From Planctomycetota bacterium (GTDB lineage Bacteria > Planctomycetota > Brocadiia > SM23-32), in contig JAGHAF010000121.1 in assembly GCA_021161675.1 (NCBI GenBank), positions 1-32,302 on the forward strand: 32,302 bases of DNA, in the 5' to 3' direction. Within the stretch, counting starts at the first letter, position 1. Each line of letters begins with the position of its first letter. Below, one piece after another: positions 1 through 6,349 of the stretch. The notes under the pieces are model-generated. The model had not been told where the DNA came from and did not search any database. It saw nothing but the letters and a program-made list of their open reading frames with translations. A program made the translations under genes and the position numbers.

Positions 1-1
1 C

Positions 2-238
2 CACGCCGGCGTGGATGAGTATAACCAGCACGGGATCGGTATCTGCCTGGTGGGGGATTTCGAGAACGGGTATCCGACGCCGAAGCAGATGGATTCGCTG
101 GTGGGTCTGGTGAACTATCTGCAAGAGCGCTGCCACATCCCCACCTCACATCTCCTGCTGCACCGCAACATCAAGAGCACGCGCTGCCCCGGCAGGAATT
201 TCCCCCTGTACCGGTTCCTGTCCCTGCTGGAGCACTAG
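2..238 (+). CDS. N-acetylmuramoyl-L-alanine amidase (Amidase_2/PGRP fold), C-terminal part only
   Basis: The gene enters from the left edge, so only the last 78 residues are visible. They carry the end of the type 2 amidase fold: a strand reading IGICLVGDF, a helix region with PTPKQMDSL, then LLLHR and TRCPG near the C terminus. In this family a His and the Cys of the (T)xCPG motif are zinc ligands, and the enzyme cuts the bond between N-acetylmuramic acid and L-alanine in peptidoglycan. The first zinc His and any signal peptide lie outside the window. The gene converges on the minus-strand operon that follows. The family call is fairly secure; whether the protein remodels its own wall or attacks others cannot be told. 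Confidence 0.85.
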   Translation, partial: HAGVDEYNQHGIGICLVGDFENGYPTPKQMDSLVGLVNYLQERCHIPTSHLLLHRNIKSTRCPGRNFPLYRFLSLLEH

Positions 239-295
239 CCCGGATATTTCGCGAGCCTTTCCCGTCCAGCGGGCGCTGTTTCCGCCAACCGGGCT
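237..295. terminator. Possible bidirectional terminator between convergent genes
   Basis: The 57-base gap between two convergent genes contains a 7-bp inverted repeat, AGCCCGG at 237-243 and CCGGGCT at 289-295, enclosing a smaller stem CCCG at 261-264 with CGGG at 270-273. There is no clear T-run on either side, so a classical intrinsic terminator is not shown. The location makes a terminator role plausible, but the loop is large and the GC-rich background makes chance repeats likely. Confidence 0.3.
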
Positions 296-2059
296 TCAGC
301 GCCTGCGTATCAGCCAGACCACCACGCCTAAGACAACGATCAGGCCGGGTATGCCCCCCATGAAGATGTAGCGCGAGGCGCGCAGAGCCCCGCCTGAAAC
401 GCTGACGACGTTGATCTCCATCGTCTTGGGCGGGATGCCGAGCATCTGGACCTTGCCCGCCGCCCAGTTGACGCAGTTCAGCAGAAGGTAGAGGTTGCCC
501 GGGACCGACTCGACGGAGTAGTTGAGGAAGGATTCCGAGCCGCCCAGCGCCACGATCCTGGGGCCGGACGGGGTTTCCGCCCCCGGCGACTGGCTCAAGG
601 AGGGGCGGGGCTCTACCACGGCGCCGACCACTACGGGGCCCTCCATGTCCTTGTCCGGTTCGTATGTAGCCTTGTTTTTCCGGGCGGCGTCGAGGTCGCT
701 TTCGCCCCAGCTTTCCGTTCGTCCTTTCAGCAGCGCGAGGGGGCGAAGGTTTTCAGGGGCCGTTTCGGGGCGCACCCTGAGGGGGCAGGGGTCTTGCAGC
801 AAGATGTGCTGCGCCTCCAGGTCTTTGGTCGCCGGGTGATTGGCCATCTGCTGTGGATCAACAAGCACCATGGGCTGTGGGCTCTGGCGCACGCCGACGG
901 CGTCCAGCACGAGCTGCAGGCTGACGCCCACCGCCTCTTCGTGCGGTTCGATTCCGTAGGCAGAGAGCAGTTCCGCCATGTTGGTCTTGACGTGGGGAGT
1001 GATGCGAGAGTCCAGCAGGAAGAGGGCGGCCCCCTTCCGCTCGTCCAGGTAAGCTCGGATAGCCTTCATTTCGCCTTCACTGAGGGGAGCGTGGGGGCCG
1101 GCGAGGACCAGGGCGTCGCAGTCGTCCGGGACCTTGCCCACAGCGGCGAGGTCCAGCGGCTTGACCTCGTAGTAGGCGTTCTTGAGCGCCTTTAGCGCCC
1201 GGGACATGGAGCGCGCCGGGTCCCCGGCGATACCGCGGGCCTGACCGGGGCGGCTCGCGGGCGGGGCGGGCTCGAACGATTTCTCTCCGTGCCCCGTCAG
1301 CGCGTAGAGGGTAGCCCGTTTCTCCTCGGTCAGTTTGACCAGGGCGCCCGCGAAGGCGGACTCTCCCTTGAACACGTTCAGGCTTCCTTGCGGGCCGCGC
1401 GAGCTTTCCACCAGGTTTTCGAACAGCACGGTCTCATGCCGCGCCTCGGTGGCGAACACCACGGACGGGCACGGCACATTGTCTATGTGGAGCCGCTCTT
1501 GCAGCAATTTGCGCAGCCGCTGCTGTGTGCCCGGCGAGTCGAGGTCCAGATACATCGTTTCGATGTGTGGAGTGCGGGATTTCAACTCCTCCAGCAGGTC
1601 TGCGATGCGCCCCTTGATATAGAAATCCCCGGGCTGCCCGGAGGAGTAGATGGTGGCCGCCAGGACGTCGCGGTCGAGATTCTTAAGGATGTTCACGGTC
1701 TGAGAGTGGAGCCTGTGCTGCCCCGCGCCGGTCCAGTCCATCCGCCAGAAGCGACGGGTGCTGATGTAGCACAGCAGCCCGGCGATGGCCAGCGCGAGGA
1801 CGAGCACCACGGCGAAGTTGATCTGCTCTGCCGTGCGGGTGCTGCGCAGCGCGCCGAGGAGCGCCCGGAAGTTCAGGATCACGCCGAGGCCGATGAGCAA
1901 TGCCCCGCCCAGCCAAAGGCCCGTCGAGACGATGTCCCTCTCGACGAAGGCCCGGGCGCTGATGTCCCGGAGGACGAAGCCGGCGCACGCCAACAGCAAG
2001 CCGAGGGCGATGCCCGCGCGCGTCAGCGTCTTCCATCGTGGCGTCGGATCCGTGCGCAA
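296..2059 (-). CDS. gldG: GldG-like ABC transporter auxiliary protein
   Basis: The protein (587 residues from the TTG chosen here) has three N-terminal membrane segments, a large extracytoplasmic domain and a single C-terminal membrane segment ending in basic residues (WLIRRR). The order and the soluble domain (beginning near LHSQTVNILKNL, later YALTGHGEKSF) match the GldG/ABC_transp_aux family, the accessory subunit of Gld-type ABC-2 systems. It is the last gene of the minus-strand operon, after the ATPase, YIP1-like protein and permease. An upstream GTG at 2074 is possible. However, the eight-base site GGAGGTGA at 2065-2072 is fully complementary to the 16S rRNA tail and sits 5 bases before TTG at 2059, with the permease stop codon inside it. 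In Flavobacterium such proteins support gliding; here the role is unknown and gliding should not be assumed. Confidence 0.8.
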   Translation of the reverse strand: MRTDPTPRWKTLTRAGIALGLLLACAGFVLRDISARAFVERDIVSTGLWLGGALLIGLGVILNFRALLGALRSTRTAEQINFAVVLVLALAIAGLLCYISTRRFWRMDWTGAGQHRLHSQTVNILKNLDRDVLAATIYSSGQPGDFYIKGRIADLLEELKSRTPHIETMYLDLDSPGTQQRLRKLLQERLHIDNVPCPSVVFATEARHETVLFENLVESSRGPQGSLNVFKGESAFAGALVKLTEEKRATLYALTGHGEKSFEPAPPASRPGQARGIAGDPARSMSRALKALKNAYYEVKPLDLAAVGKVPDDCDALVLAGPHAPLSEGEMKAIRAYLDERKGAALFLLDSRITPHVKTNMAELLSAYGIEPHEEAVGVSLQLVLDAVGVRQSPQPMVLVDPQQMANHPATKDLEAQHILLQDPCPLRVRPETAPENLRPLALLKGRTESWGESDLDAARKNKATYEPDKDMEGPVVVGAVVEPRPSLSQSPGAETPSGPRIVALGGSESFLNYSVESVPGNLYLLLNCVNWAAGKVQMLGIPPKTMEINVVSVSGGALRASRYIFMGGIPGLIVVLGVVVWLIRRR

Positions 2060-2064
2060 GGCGC

Positions 2065-2072
2065 TCACCTCC
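2065..2072 (-). promoter_or_regulatory. Shine-Dalgarno site deciding the gldG-like start
   Basis: On the minus strand the sequence GGAGGTGA overlaps the TGA stop of the upstream permease gene and lies 5 bases before TTG at 2059. This favours a non-overlapping TTG start coupled to termination of the upstream gene over the GTG at 2074, which would place this site inside the coding region. Confidence 0.6.
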
Positions 2073-2781
2073 ACTTCCGAAGTTGGAGCGCACGGACGCT
2101 CAAGAACAGCAAGGCGCCCGTCGAGACGACGTAATAGGCCAGGTCGCGCGTGTCAACCACGCCCCTTGTAAAGCTGAGGTAGTGCCAGGGGGGCGCGGCG
2201 TAGCGCAGGAGCCGGGCCCAGGCGGCCGTCTGCCCCCGGCCCAGAATCCACAGGAAATACAGCCCTATCAATATCGCAAAGTTTATGATCGCAGAGGCGA
2301 TTTGCATTCTGCTCAGCGCCGAGCACAGCAGGCCGATCGCCAGAATCTGCGCCGTCAGAAGGAAAAGCCCGAGAAAGCCGGACAGAACCGGCCCCACGTC
2401 CCAGGGGCCCAGCAGGCGCAGGAACACTATCTCCGCCATGATGGGGGTGAACATCACGGCCGAGAAGATAAGGGCGCCCAGGAACTTGCCCAGAACCACT
2501 TCCGTCTCCGTTACGGGCGCGGTCATCAGCGTCTCGATCGTGCCACTCCTGATCTCTTCGCTGAAGAGCCGCATGGTCAGCGCCGGCGCCGCCAGCGCCA
2601 GCAAGTAGATGGGCAGCGCAAGCGCGTACCGACTGGCAGCCTGCAGGTCCATGCTCGGGCCGACCTGCAGCGAGAACAGGATGCCGTGCATCAGGGCGAA
2701 TGCGGTCAGGACGATGTAAGCGATGGGCGAGAGGAAATAGGCGCCCAACTCGCGTTTCGTGATGACGGGTATGTTAATCAT
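2065..2781 (-). CDS. gldF: ABC-2 type permease (GldF-like)
   Basis: This 238-residue protein has about six hydrophobic segments. It has the N-terminal pattern of ABC-2 permeases that partner GldG, with ITKRELGAYFLSPIAYIVL followed by a membrane helix, and the conserved LTMRLFSEEIRSGTIETLMTAPVTE loop that contacts the ATPase. It would form the membrane channel with the ATPase encoded at 3661-4614. The ATG at 2781 is chosen because the YIP1-like gene upstream ends at 2774, giving an 8-base overlap typical of translational coupling. A TTG 11 codons upstream (2814) has a GGAAG only two bases before it, which is too close. No strong ribosome site is visible for the chosen ATG, so coupling probably supplies the ribosomes. 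The substrate is unknown. Confidence 0.85.
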   Translation of the reverse strand: MINIPVITKRELGAYFLSPIAYIVLTAFALMHGILFSLQVGPSMDLQAASRYALALPIYLLALAAPALTMRLFSEEIRSGTIETLMTAPVTETEVVLGKFLGALIFSAVMFTPIMAEIVFLRLLGPWDVGPVLSGFLGLFLLTAQILAIGLLCSALSRMQIASAIINFAILIGLYFLWILGRGQTAAWARLLRYAAPPWHYLSFTRGVVDTRDLAYYVVSTGALLFLSVRALQLRKWR

Positions 2782-3664
2782 GTGAATTATGGATTTCGAG
2801 TTCTGAATTATCAAAGCTTCCGCGTAGACTCTTGCGCCGCACGGCGGCGATCGGCCCTATTATAATCAGGCAGAGGGCGAGCGCCGCAAGCCCCATCGCC
2901 AGGCCCCGGCGCGCGAAAATAATCCAGCATCCGCCCACTGTCGCCGCCACGAGAAGCAGGCCCGAGACAGCGGCGGCCGCCCCTTGCGTGCCCTCCAGGT
3001 GGAACGCGCCGGCGCAGCCGCAGGCCAGGCTCCTCGTCAGAAGGACCAGTGCGACGAGCCCCGCAATGGGCGACGCGATCCATGTGGCCCAGTTGGCCAC
3101 TTCGGCAGCGACGGGCCGCAGCCCGGGCCACGGCAGGCTGAGCAGGAACCCGACCAGCGACACGACCAGCGCGAGCCCGGCGGCGGCCACCACGGGGCAG
3201 AGCGCCGCCGCCCCCGAGTAGAGCCAGACGCTGACGGACGCTTCCCACCCGCCCGCGCCGAAAGGCCTGCCGCCGACTTGGAAGAGCGTTCCCAGCAGGA
3301 CCATCACCGTCGCCGCCGCCACAAGCGCGAGGGGCAGCAGGACCAGCAGCAGGCCGCAAACCCTCGAGGGCAGAATCTGAAGCTGGTAGAGGTCAGCCGG
3401 GGTCTTCGCCGGATCGGGCGCTATCAGCCCCAGCAGCGCCAGGGCCGCCGGGAAGGCCAGCACGATCAGCGCCCCCAGGACGATGAGAAAGAAGGTGACG
3501 GGCTCGTGCAGGCCGCCGCTCTGGGCCATTCTGCCGAAGAAGTCAGGGGGACGGCGCAGCAGCAAGGCCAGGCTCCGGCGGAAGGCGCGCCCCGCCGGCT
3601 GCCGGCCCAGGTCCTCCCAGCTGAGCAGTCCGGCCTGCGCTGTGTTCGGCGCAGTTTCGTTCAT
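2774..3664 (-). CDS. YIP1-like polytopic membrane protein
   Basis: This 296-residue protein is mostly hydrophobic, with roughly six to seven membrane segments after a 50-residue soluble N terminus that includes PPDFFGRMAQSGGLHEPVTF. A soluble lead-in of the kind 'F..M...GG..EP..F' followed by Ala/Leu-rich helices is typical of bacterial YIP1-family proteins. The ATG at 3664 overlaps the TGA of the ATPase gene (ATGA at 3661-3664), so the pair is translationally coupled. A much longer frame extends upstream but has an Arg/Pro-rich translation typical of an out-of-frame read of the ATPase gene. The protein sits between the ATPase and permease genes of a Gld-type system, so it is probably a membrane partner of that complex. 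No reaction can be assigned. Confidence 0.7.
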   Translation of the reverse strand: MNETAPNTAQAGLLSWEDLGRQPAGRAFRRSLALLLRRPPDFFGRMAQSGGLHEPVTFFLIVLGALIVLAFPAALALLGLIAPDPAKTPADLYQLQILPSRVCGLLLVLLPLALVAAATVMVLLGTLFQVGGRPFGAGGWEASVSVWLYSGAAALCPVVAAAGLALVVSLVGFLLSLPWPGLRPVAAEVANWATWIASPIAGLVALVLLTRSLACGCAGAFHLEGTQGAAAAVSGLLLVAATVGGCWIIFARRGLAMGLAALALCLIIIGPIAAVRRKSLRGSFDNSELEIHNSHD

Positions 3665-4614
3665 GGGCGCCGCTCCTCGCCGGGCTCCGGTCCGAGCGTG
3701 AGGCGGCGGAAGACGTCCTCCAGGGACGGGCGCCTGCGCGTGAGCTCTCGCAGCGTCCAGCCGTTTTCGGCGGCCGCGCGGAACACATCCGCCCGCACGT
3801 CCGCTCCTGGCGCGGCCGCGAGGGTGAATCTGTGCCATCCGTTCGACTTTTCGCCCTGGACATTCTGCACGCCCGGCAAACGGGCGAGCGTCTCCTCGAT
3901 CCGCGGGGCGTCTCCCTGAAGCTCGACGCAGACGGCGCCCTGAAGGAGGCGTTCGGAAAGGGCGCGTGGGGTATCGTCGGCCACGATGCGGCCCTTATCA
4001 ATGATCAGGACGCGCTGGCAGATGGCTTCCGCCTCGGCCAGTATGTGGGTGGAGATAAGCACGGTGTGGCGCTCGCCGAGGTCGCGGACCAGGCGCCGCA
4101 CGTCGCGGACCTGGTTGGGGTCCAGGCCGATGGTGGGTTCGTCAAGGATGAGCGCGTCCGGTTCGGCGAGCATCGCATCCGCCAGGCCGACCCTCTGGCG
4201 GTATCCCTTCGAGAGGGCGCCGATGATCTGCCCGGCCACGCCTGCAAGGTTGCACAGCTCGATGCACTTTGCGATCCGACGCCTGCGTCTGGCGCGCGCA
4301 ATGCCCTTCAGCTCGGCCCGGAAGGCGAGGTACTCCGCGGTGCGCATTTCGGGGTAGAGCGGGTTGTTCTCCGGCATGTAGCCGATGTGTCGGCGCGCCG
4401 CCACGGGTGAGCGCCGCACGTCATAGCCCGCCACCGTGACCGTGCCCTCCGAGGCCGGCAAAAAGCCCGTGAGCATGCGGATGGTCGTCGTCTTGCCGGC
4501 GCCGTTCGGCCCGAGCAGCCCTACGACTTCCCCGCGGCCGATGCTGAGCTCGAGGTGATCGACGGCCAGCAGGTCGCCGTAGCGCCTCGTCAGTCCTTTG
4601 GCTTCGACCAGCAC
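3661..4614 (-). CDS. gldA: ABC transporter ATP-binding protein (GldA-like)
   Basis: This 317-residue cytoplasmic ATPase has Walker A GPNGAGKT (residues 35-42), signature LSKGYRQR (134-141), Walker B ALILDEP (154-160) and the switch His in STH. The usual Q-loop glutamine region reads YMPENNPLYPEM, the form seen in ABC-2/CcmA-type exporter ATPases. About 100 C-terminal residues form a mixed alpha/beta tail, as in other ABC-2 exporters. The start is GTG at 4614, with AAGGAG at 4624-4629 nine bases upstream. The gene is followed with a 4-base overlap by the YIP1-like gene and lies 54 bases after the small gene at 4669-5100, so it belongs to that operon. The order ATPase, YIP1-like, permease, GldG-like shows one export complex; what it moves is not evident. 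Confidence 0.9.
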   Translation of the reverse strand: MLVEAKGLTRRYGDLLAVDHLELSIGRGEVVGLLGPNGAGKTTTIRMLTGFLPASEGTVTVAGYDVRRSPVAARRHIGYMPENNPLYPEMRTAEYLAFRAELKGIARARRRRRIAKCIELCNLAGVAGQIIGALSKGYRQRVGLADAMLAEPDALILDEPTIGLDPNQVRDVRRLVRDLGERHTVLISTHILAEAEAICQRVLIIDKGRIVADDTPRALSERLLQGAVCVELQGDAPRIEETLARLPGVQNVQGEKSNGWHRFTLAAAPGADVRADVFRAAAENGWTLRELTRRRPSLEDVFRRLTLGPEPGEERRP

Positions 4615-4668
4615 GGTGGGTTTCTCCTTCGCTTGTCCTTGTTTGCCGCAGGGGTGAATGTTGAGCGA

Positions 4669-5100
4669 TCATGCCCCCTCAGCGCCGTCCTGGAGTTCAT
4701 CTTCTCCGGCTGGCGGAGCGGCTCCGGGCATCCGCTGCCGGAGCCGCTGCGCTTCCTGTTCGTGCCCGGCTTTATGGTGGGCCAGCCAGGCGGCGCTGTA
4801 GATGCCGGCCTGCTCGGCCGCGAGGGCCAGGCGGCTCAGGTCGTCCTCTTCAGGCGGCTCACCCAGCACGCGCTTCGCCCGCAGGTAGAGCGGCGTATTG
4901 CCCGCCTCGACGGCGGCGCTCGCCACCTGCCGGGTCAGGTCATCGGCGCCGCACCTCTGGAAGAACTCCAGGGCGTCGTCGTAGCGCTCTCGCTCCATGA
5001 AGCGGCTGCCCGTCTCGCGCAACTTCTGTTTCGACGTTTTGCTGCCGAACAGGATTTTGCGTTTCGTGTAGAAACCGGGAAGTTCGTCTTTTTTCGGCAT
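4669..5100 (-). CDS. Small helical (TPR-like) protein, function unknown
   Basis: I do not recognise this 143-residue protein as a named family. It starts with a basic segment (PGFYTKRKILFGSKTSKQKL), then shows helical hairpins of TPR type (RYDDALEFFQRCGADDL, LRAKRVLGEPPEEDDLSRLALAAEQAGIYSAAW) and ends in an acidic, proline-containing tail. There is no signal peptide or membrane segment, so it should be cytoplasmic. It is the first gene behind the promoter at 5138-5166 and lies 54 bases before the ABC ATPase gene. That makes an adaptor or regulator of the ABC complex possible, but this is only positional inference. No ribosome site is evident before the ATG at 5100. Confidence 0.7.
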   Translation of the reverse strand: MPKKDELPGFYTKRKILFGSKTSKQKLRETGSRFMERERYDDALEFFQRCGADDLTRQVASAAVEAGNTPLYLRAKRVLGEPPEEDDLSRLALAAEQAGIYSAAWLAHHKAGHEQEAQRLRQRMPGAAPPAGEDELQDGAEGA

Positions 5101-5137
5101 TGGCGCCCGTCGATAAGTGAGGACATCTGGAAACTCG

Positions 5138-5166
5138 AGTATGGCGAGACGGCCCGCTCATGTCAA
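5138..5166 (-). promoter_or_regulatory. Sigma70-type promoter of the minus-strand ABC operon
   Basis: On the minus strand a perfect -35 box TTGACA (5166-5161) is followed after exactly 17 bases by CATACT (5143-5138), four of six matches to the -10 consensus. Transcription would begin near 5131 and give a short leader of about 30 bases before the ATG at 5100. It points away from the plus-strand operon that starts at 5334. Confidence 0.7.
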
Positions 5167-5244
5167 GTGTGAGGGCGGGGGGGAGGAGCGCAACGAGGTA
5201 ATCCGGCGCGCGGACGGGCCGGGCGAGAAAAGTTATTGAACCTT

Positions 5245-5260
5245 TCCGGCGCTTGCCGGA
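5245..5260. repeat. Hairpin in the divergent intergenic region
   Basis: TCCGGC (5245-5250), loop GCTT, GCCGGA (5255-5260) forms a perfect 6-bp stem in the leader of the plus-strand operon, 9 bases after the ATTGAA segment. No T-run follows, so it is not an obvious terminator. It could be an operator or an RNA element in the leader. No convincing -35/-10 pair for the plus-strand operon was found in 5167-5333. TTGAAC at 5236-5241 is the best -35 candidate, but its -10 would be poor and would overlap this hairpin. Confidence 0.3.
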
Positions 5261-5320
5261 CTAAGCGGCAGAGAAGGATTCGCGAATTATTGCCTTTTCA
5301 GGCCACCGCGCCTGGTAATC

Positions 5321-5326
5321 GGAAGG
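5321..5326 (+). promoter_or_regulatory. Shine-Dalgarno site supporting a TTG start
   Basis: GGAAGG lies 7 bases before TTG at 5334. The encoded N terminus (LLSSIWTIAKNSFTEIIRQPFF) is the usual N-terminal helix of ABC-2 permeases, and no in-frame ATG lies near. This makes the non-standard start the likely one. Confidence 0.6.
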
Positions 5327-5333
5327 GTCGAGC

Positions 5334-6314
5334 TTGCTCTCAAGCATTTGGACCATTGCGAAGAACTCATTTACGGAGATCATCCGCCAACCGTTCTTTG
5401 CGCTTCTTCTGGCGATGGGAATGGGGTTGATCGCGCTCTCCCCCGCCGTCACCATGTTCAGCATGGTGGAGGACGAGAAGCTGATGGTGGACATGGCCCT
5501 TGCGACGATCATGTTGCTGGGGCTGGTTATCGCGGTGCTGAGCGTGAGTCAGACCATCAGCCGGGAGATCGAGGCGCAGACGGTGGGGGCGATACTGAGC
5601 AAGCCGGTGGGGCGGGTTGTGTTTGTGCTGGCCAAGTTCGTCGGCGTGTCTATGACGATGTTCGTGACGATGTATTTGCTCACGCTCGTGGGGCTGATAA
5701 CTTTGCGGATCGGTGTTCCCAGCACGGCGTCATATCGGATGGACTGGCCCGCGTTGCTGGCGCTGCTTGTTCCGTTTGGGGGGGCGGTGGGACTGGGGAT
5801 GTATTGCAATTATTTCTACCGGTGGAACTTTTCTTCCACAGCGGTTCTTGCGGCGATCTGTTTCTACACGCTTGGCGCCGGCGCACTGCTAATGGTCGGT
5901 CCGGACTGGCATTTTGACATCCTGCCGGCGGTATTTGTGACGCGGCATGCGGACCAGGTGGCGCTGGCGGCCTTGCTGGTGTGGCTGGGGGTATGGGTGA
6001 TCAGCGCCATAGCGCTGGCCTGCTCGACGCGTCTGAACGTATTGGTCAACGCAATCATATGCGTGATGGCGTTCTTTGTAGGCTCGATTTCGCAGTTCTT
6101 GTTCGGGCGCTTCGCGGATAGCTCGACACTGGCCTGGCTGGCGGTGAGGGTGGCGCCTAACGTGCACTTCTTCTGGGTGGGGGACAGGCTGATGCAGCAG
6201 TTCCCGTATATCCCCCTGGATTACGTTGGCGTCGCGGCGCTGTATGCCCTGGGCTATTGCGCGGCTATGGTGGCGCTGGCGGCGTTCCTGTTCCAGCGGC
6301 GGGAGGTTATCTGA
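5334..6314 (+). CDS. ABC-2 type permease, first gene of the SPFH/P-type ATPase/ABC operon
   Basis: This 326-residue protein begins with the typical ABC-2 segment WTIAKNSFTEIIRQPFF, then has six to seven membrane helices. Between helices it carries SQTISREIEAQTVGAILSKPVGRVVFVLAKF, the cytoplasmic loop that in NosY/GldF-like permeases reads 'E...gT....lskPv.R....l.K' and couples to the ATPase. The start is TTG, supported by GGAAGG at 5321-5326. No ATPase gene is next to it; the nearest in the same run is 6.4 kb downstream at 12724, beside a second permease at 13925. The two permeases may therefore form a heteromeric ABC exporter whose genes are separated by four SPFH and P-type ATPase genes. 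The gene lies 35 bases before the first SPFH gene. Confidence 0.85.
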   Translation: MLSSIWTIAKNSFTEIIRQPFFALLLAMGMGLIALSPAVTMFSMVEDEKLMVDMALATIMLLGLVIAVLSVSQTISREIEAQTVGAILSKPVGRVVFVLAKFVGVSMTMFVTMYLLTLVGLITLRIGVPSTASYRMDWPALLALLVPFGGAVGLGMYCNYFYRWNFSSTAVLAAICFYTLGAGALLMVGPDWHFDILPAVFVTRHADQVALAALLVWLGVWVISAIALACSTRLNVLVNAIICVMAFFVGSISQFLFGRFADSSTLAWLAVRVAPNVHFFWVGDRLMQQFPYIPLDYVGVAALYALGYCAAMVALAAFLFQRREVI

Positions 6315-6349
6315 TCCCGCGTTAATCACGGCGGAGGAAGGCTGAGCAG

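Noticed and set aside
1289..2134. Plus-strand frames across the GldG-like gene.
   Set aside because: They are antisense to a gene with clear membrane topology and operon context; their translations are Arg/Gln-rich and motif-free.
5270..5333. A -10 box AATTAT at 5285-5290 for the plus-strand operon.
   Set aside because: No acceptable -35 box lies 16-18 bases upstream, so the promoter of the plus-strand unit remains unlocated.
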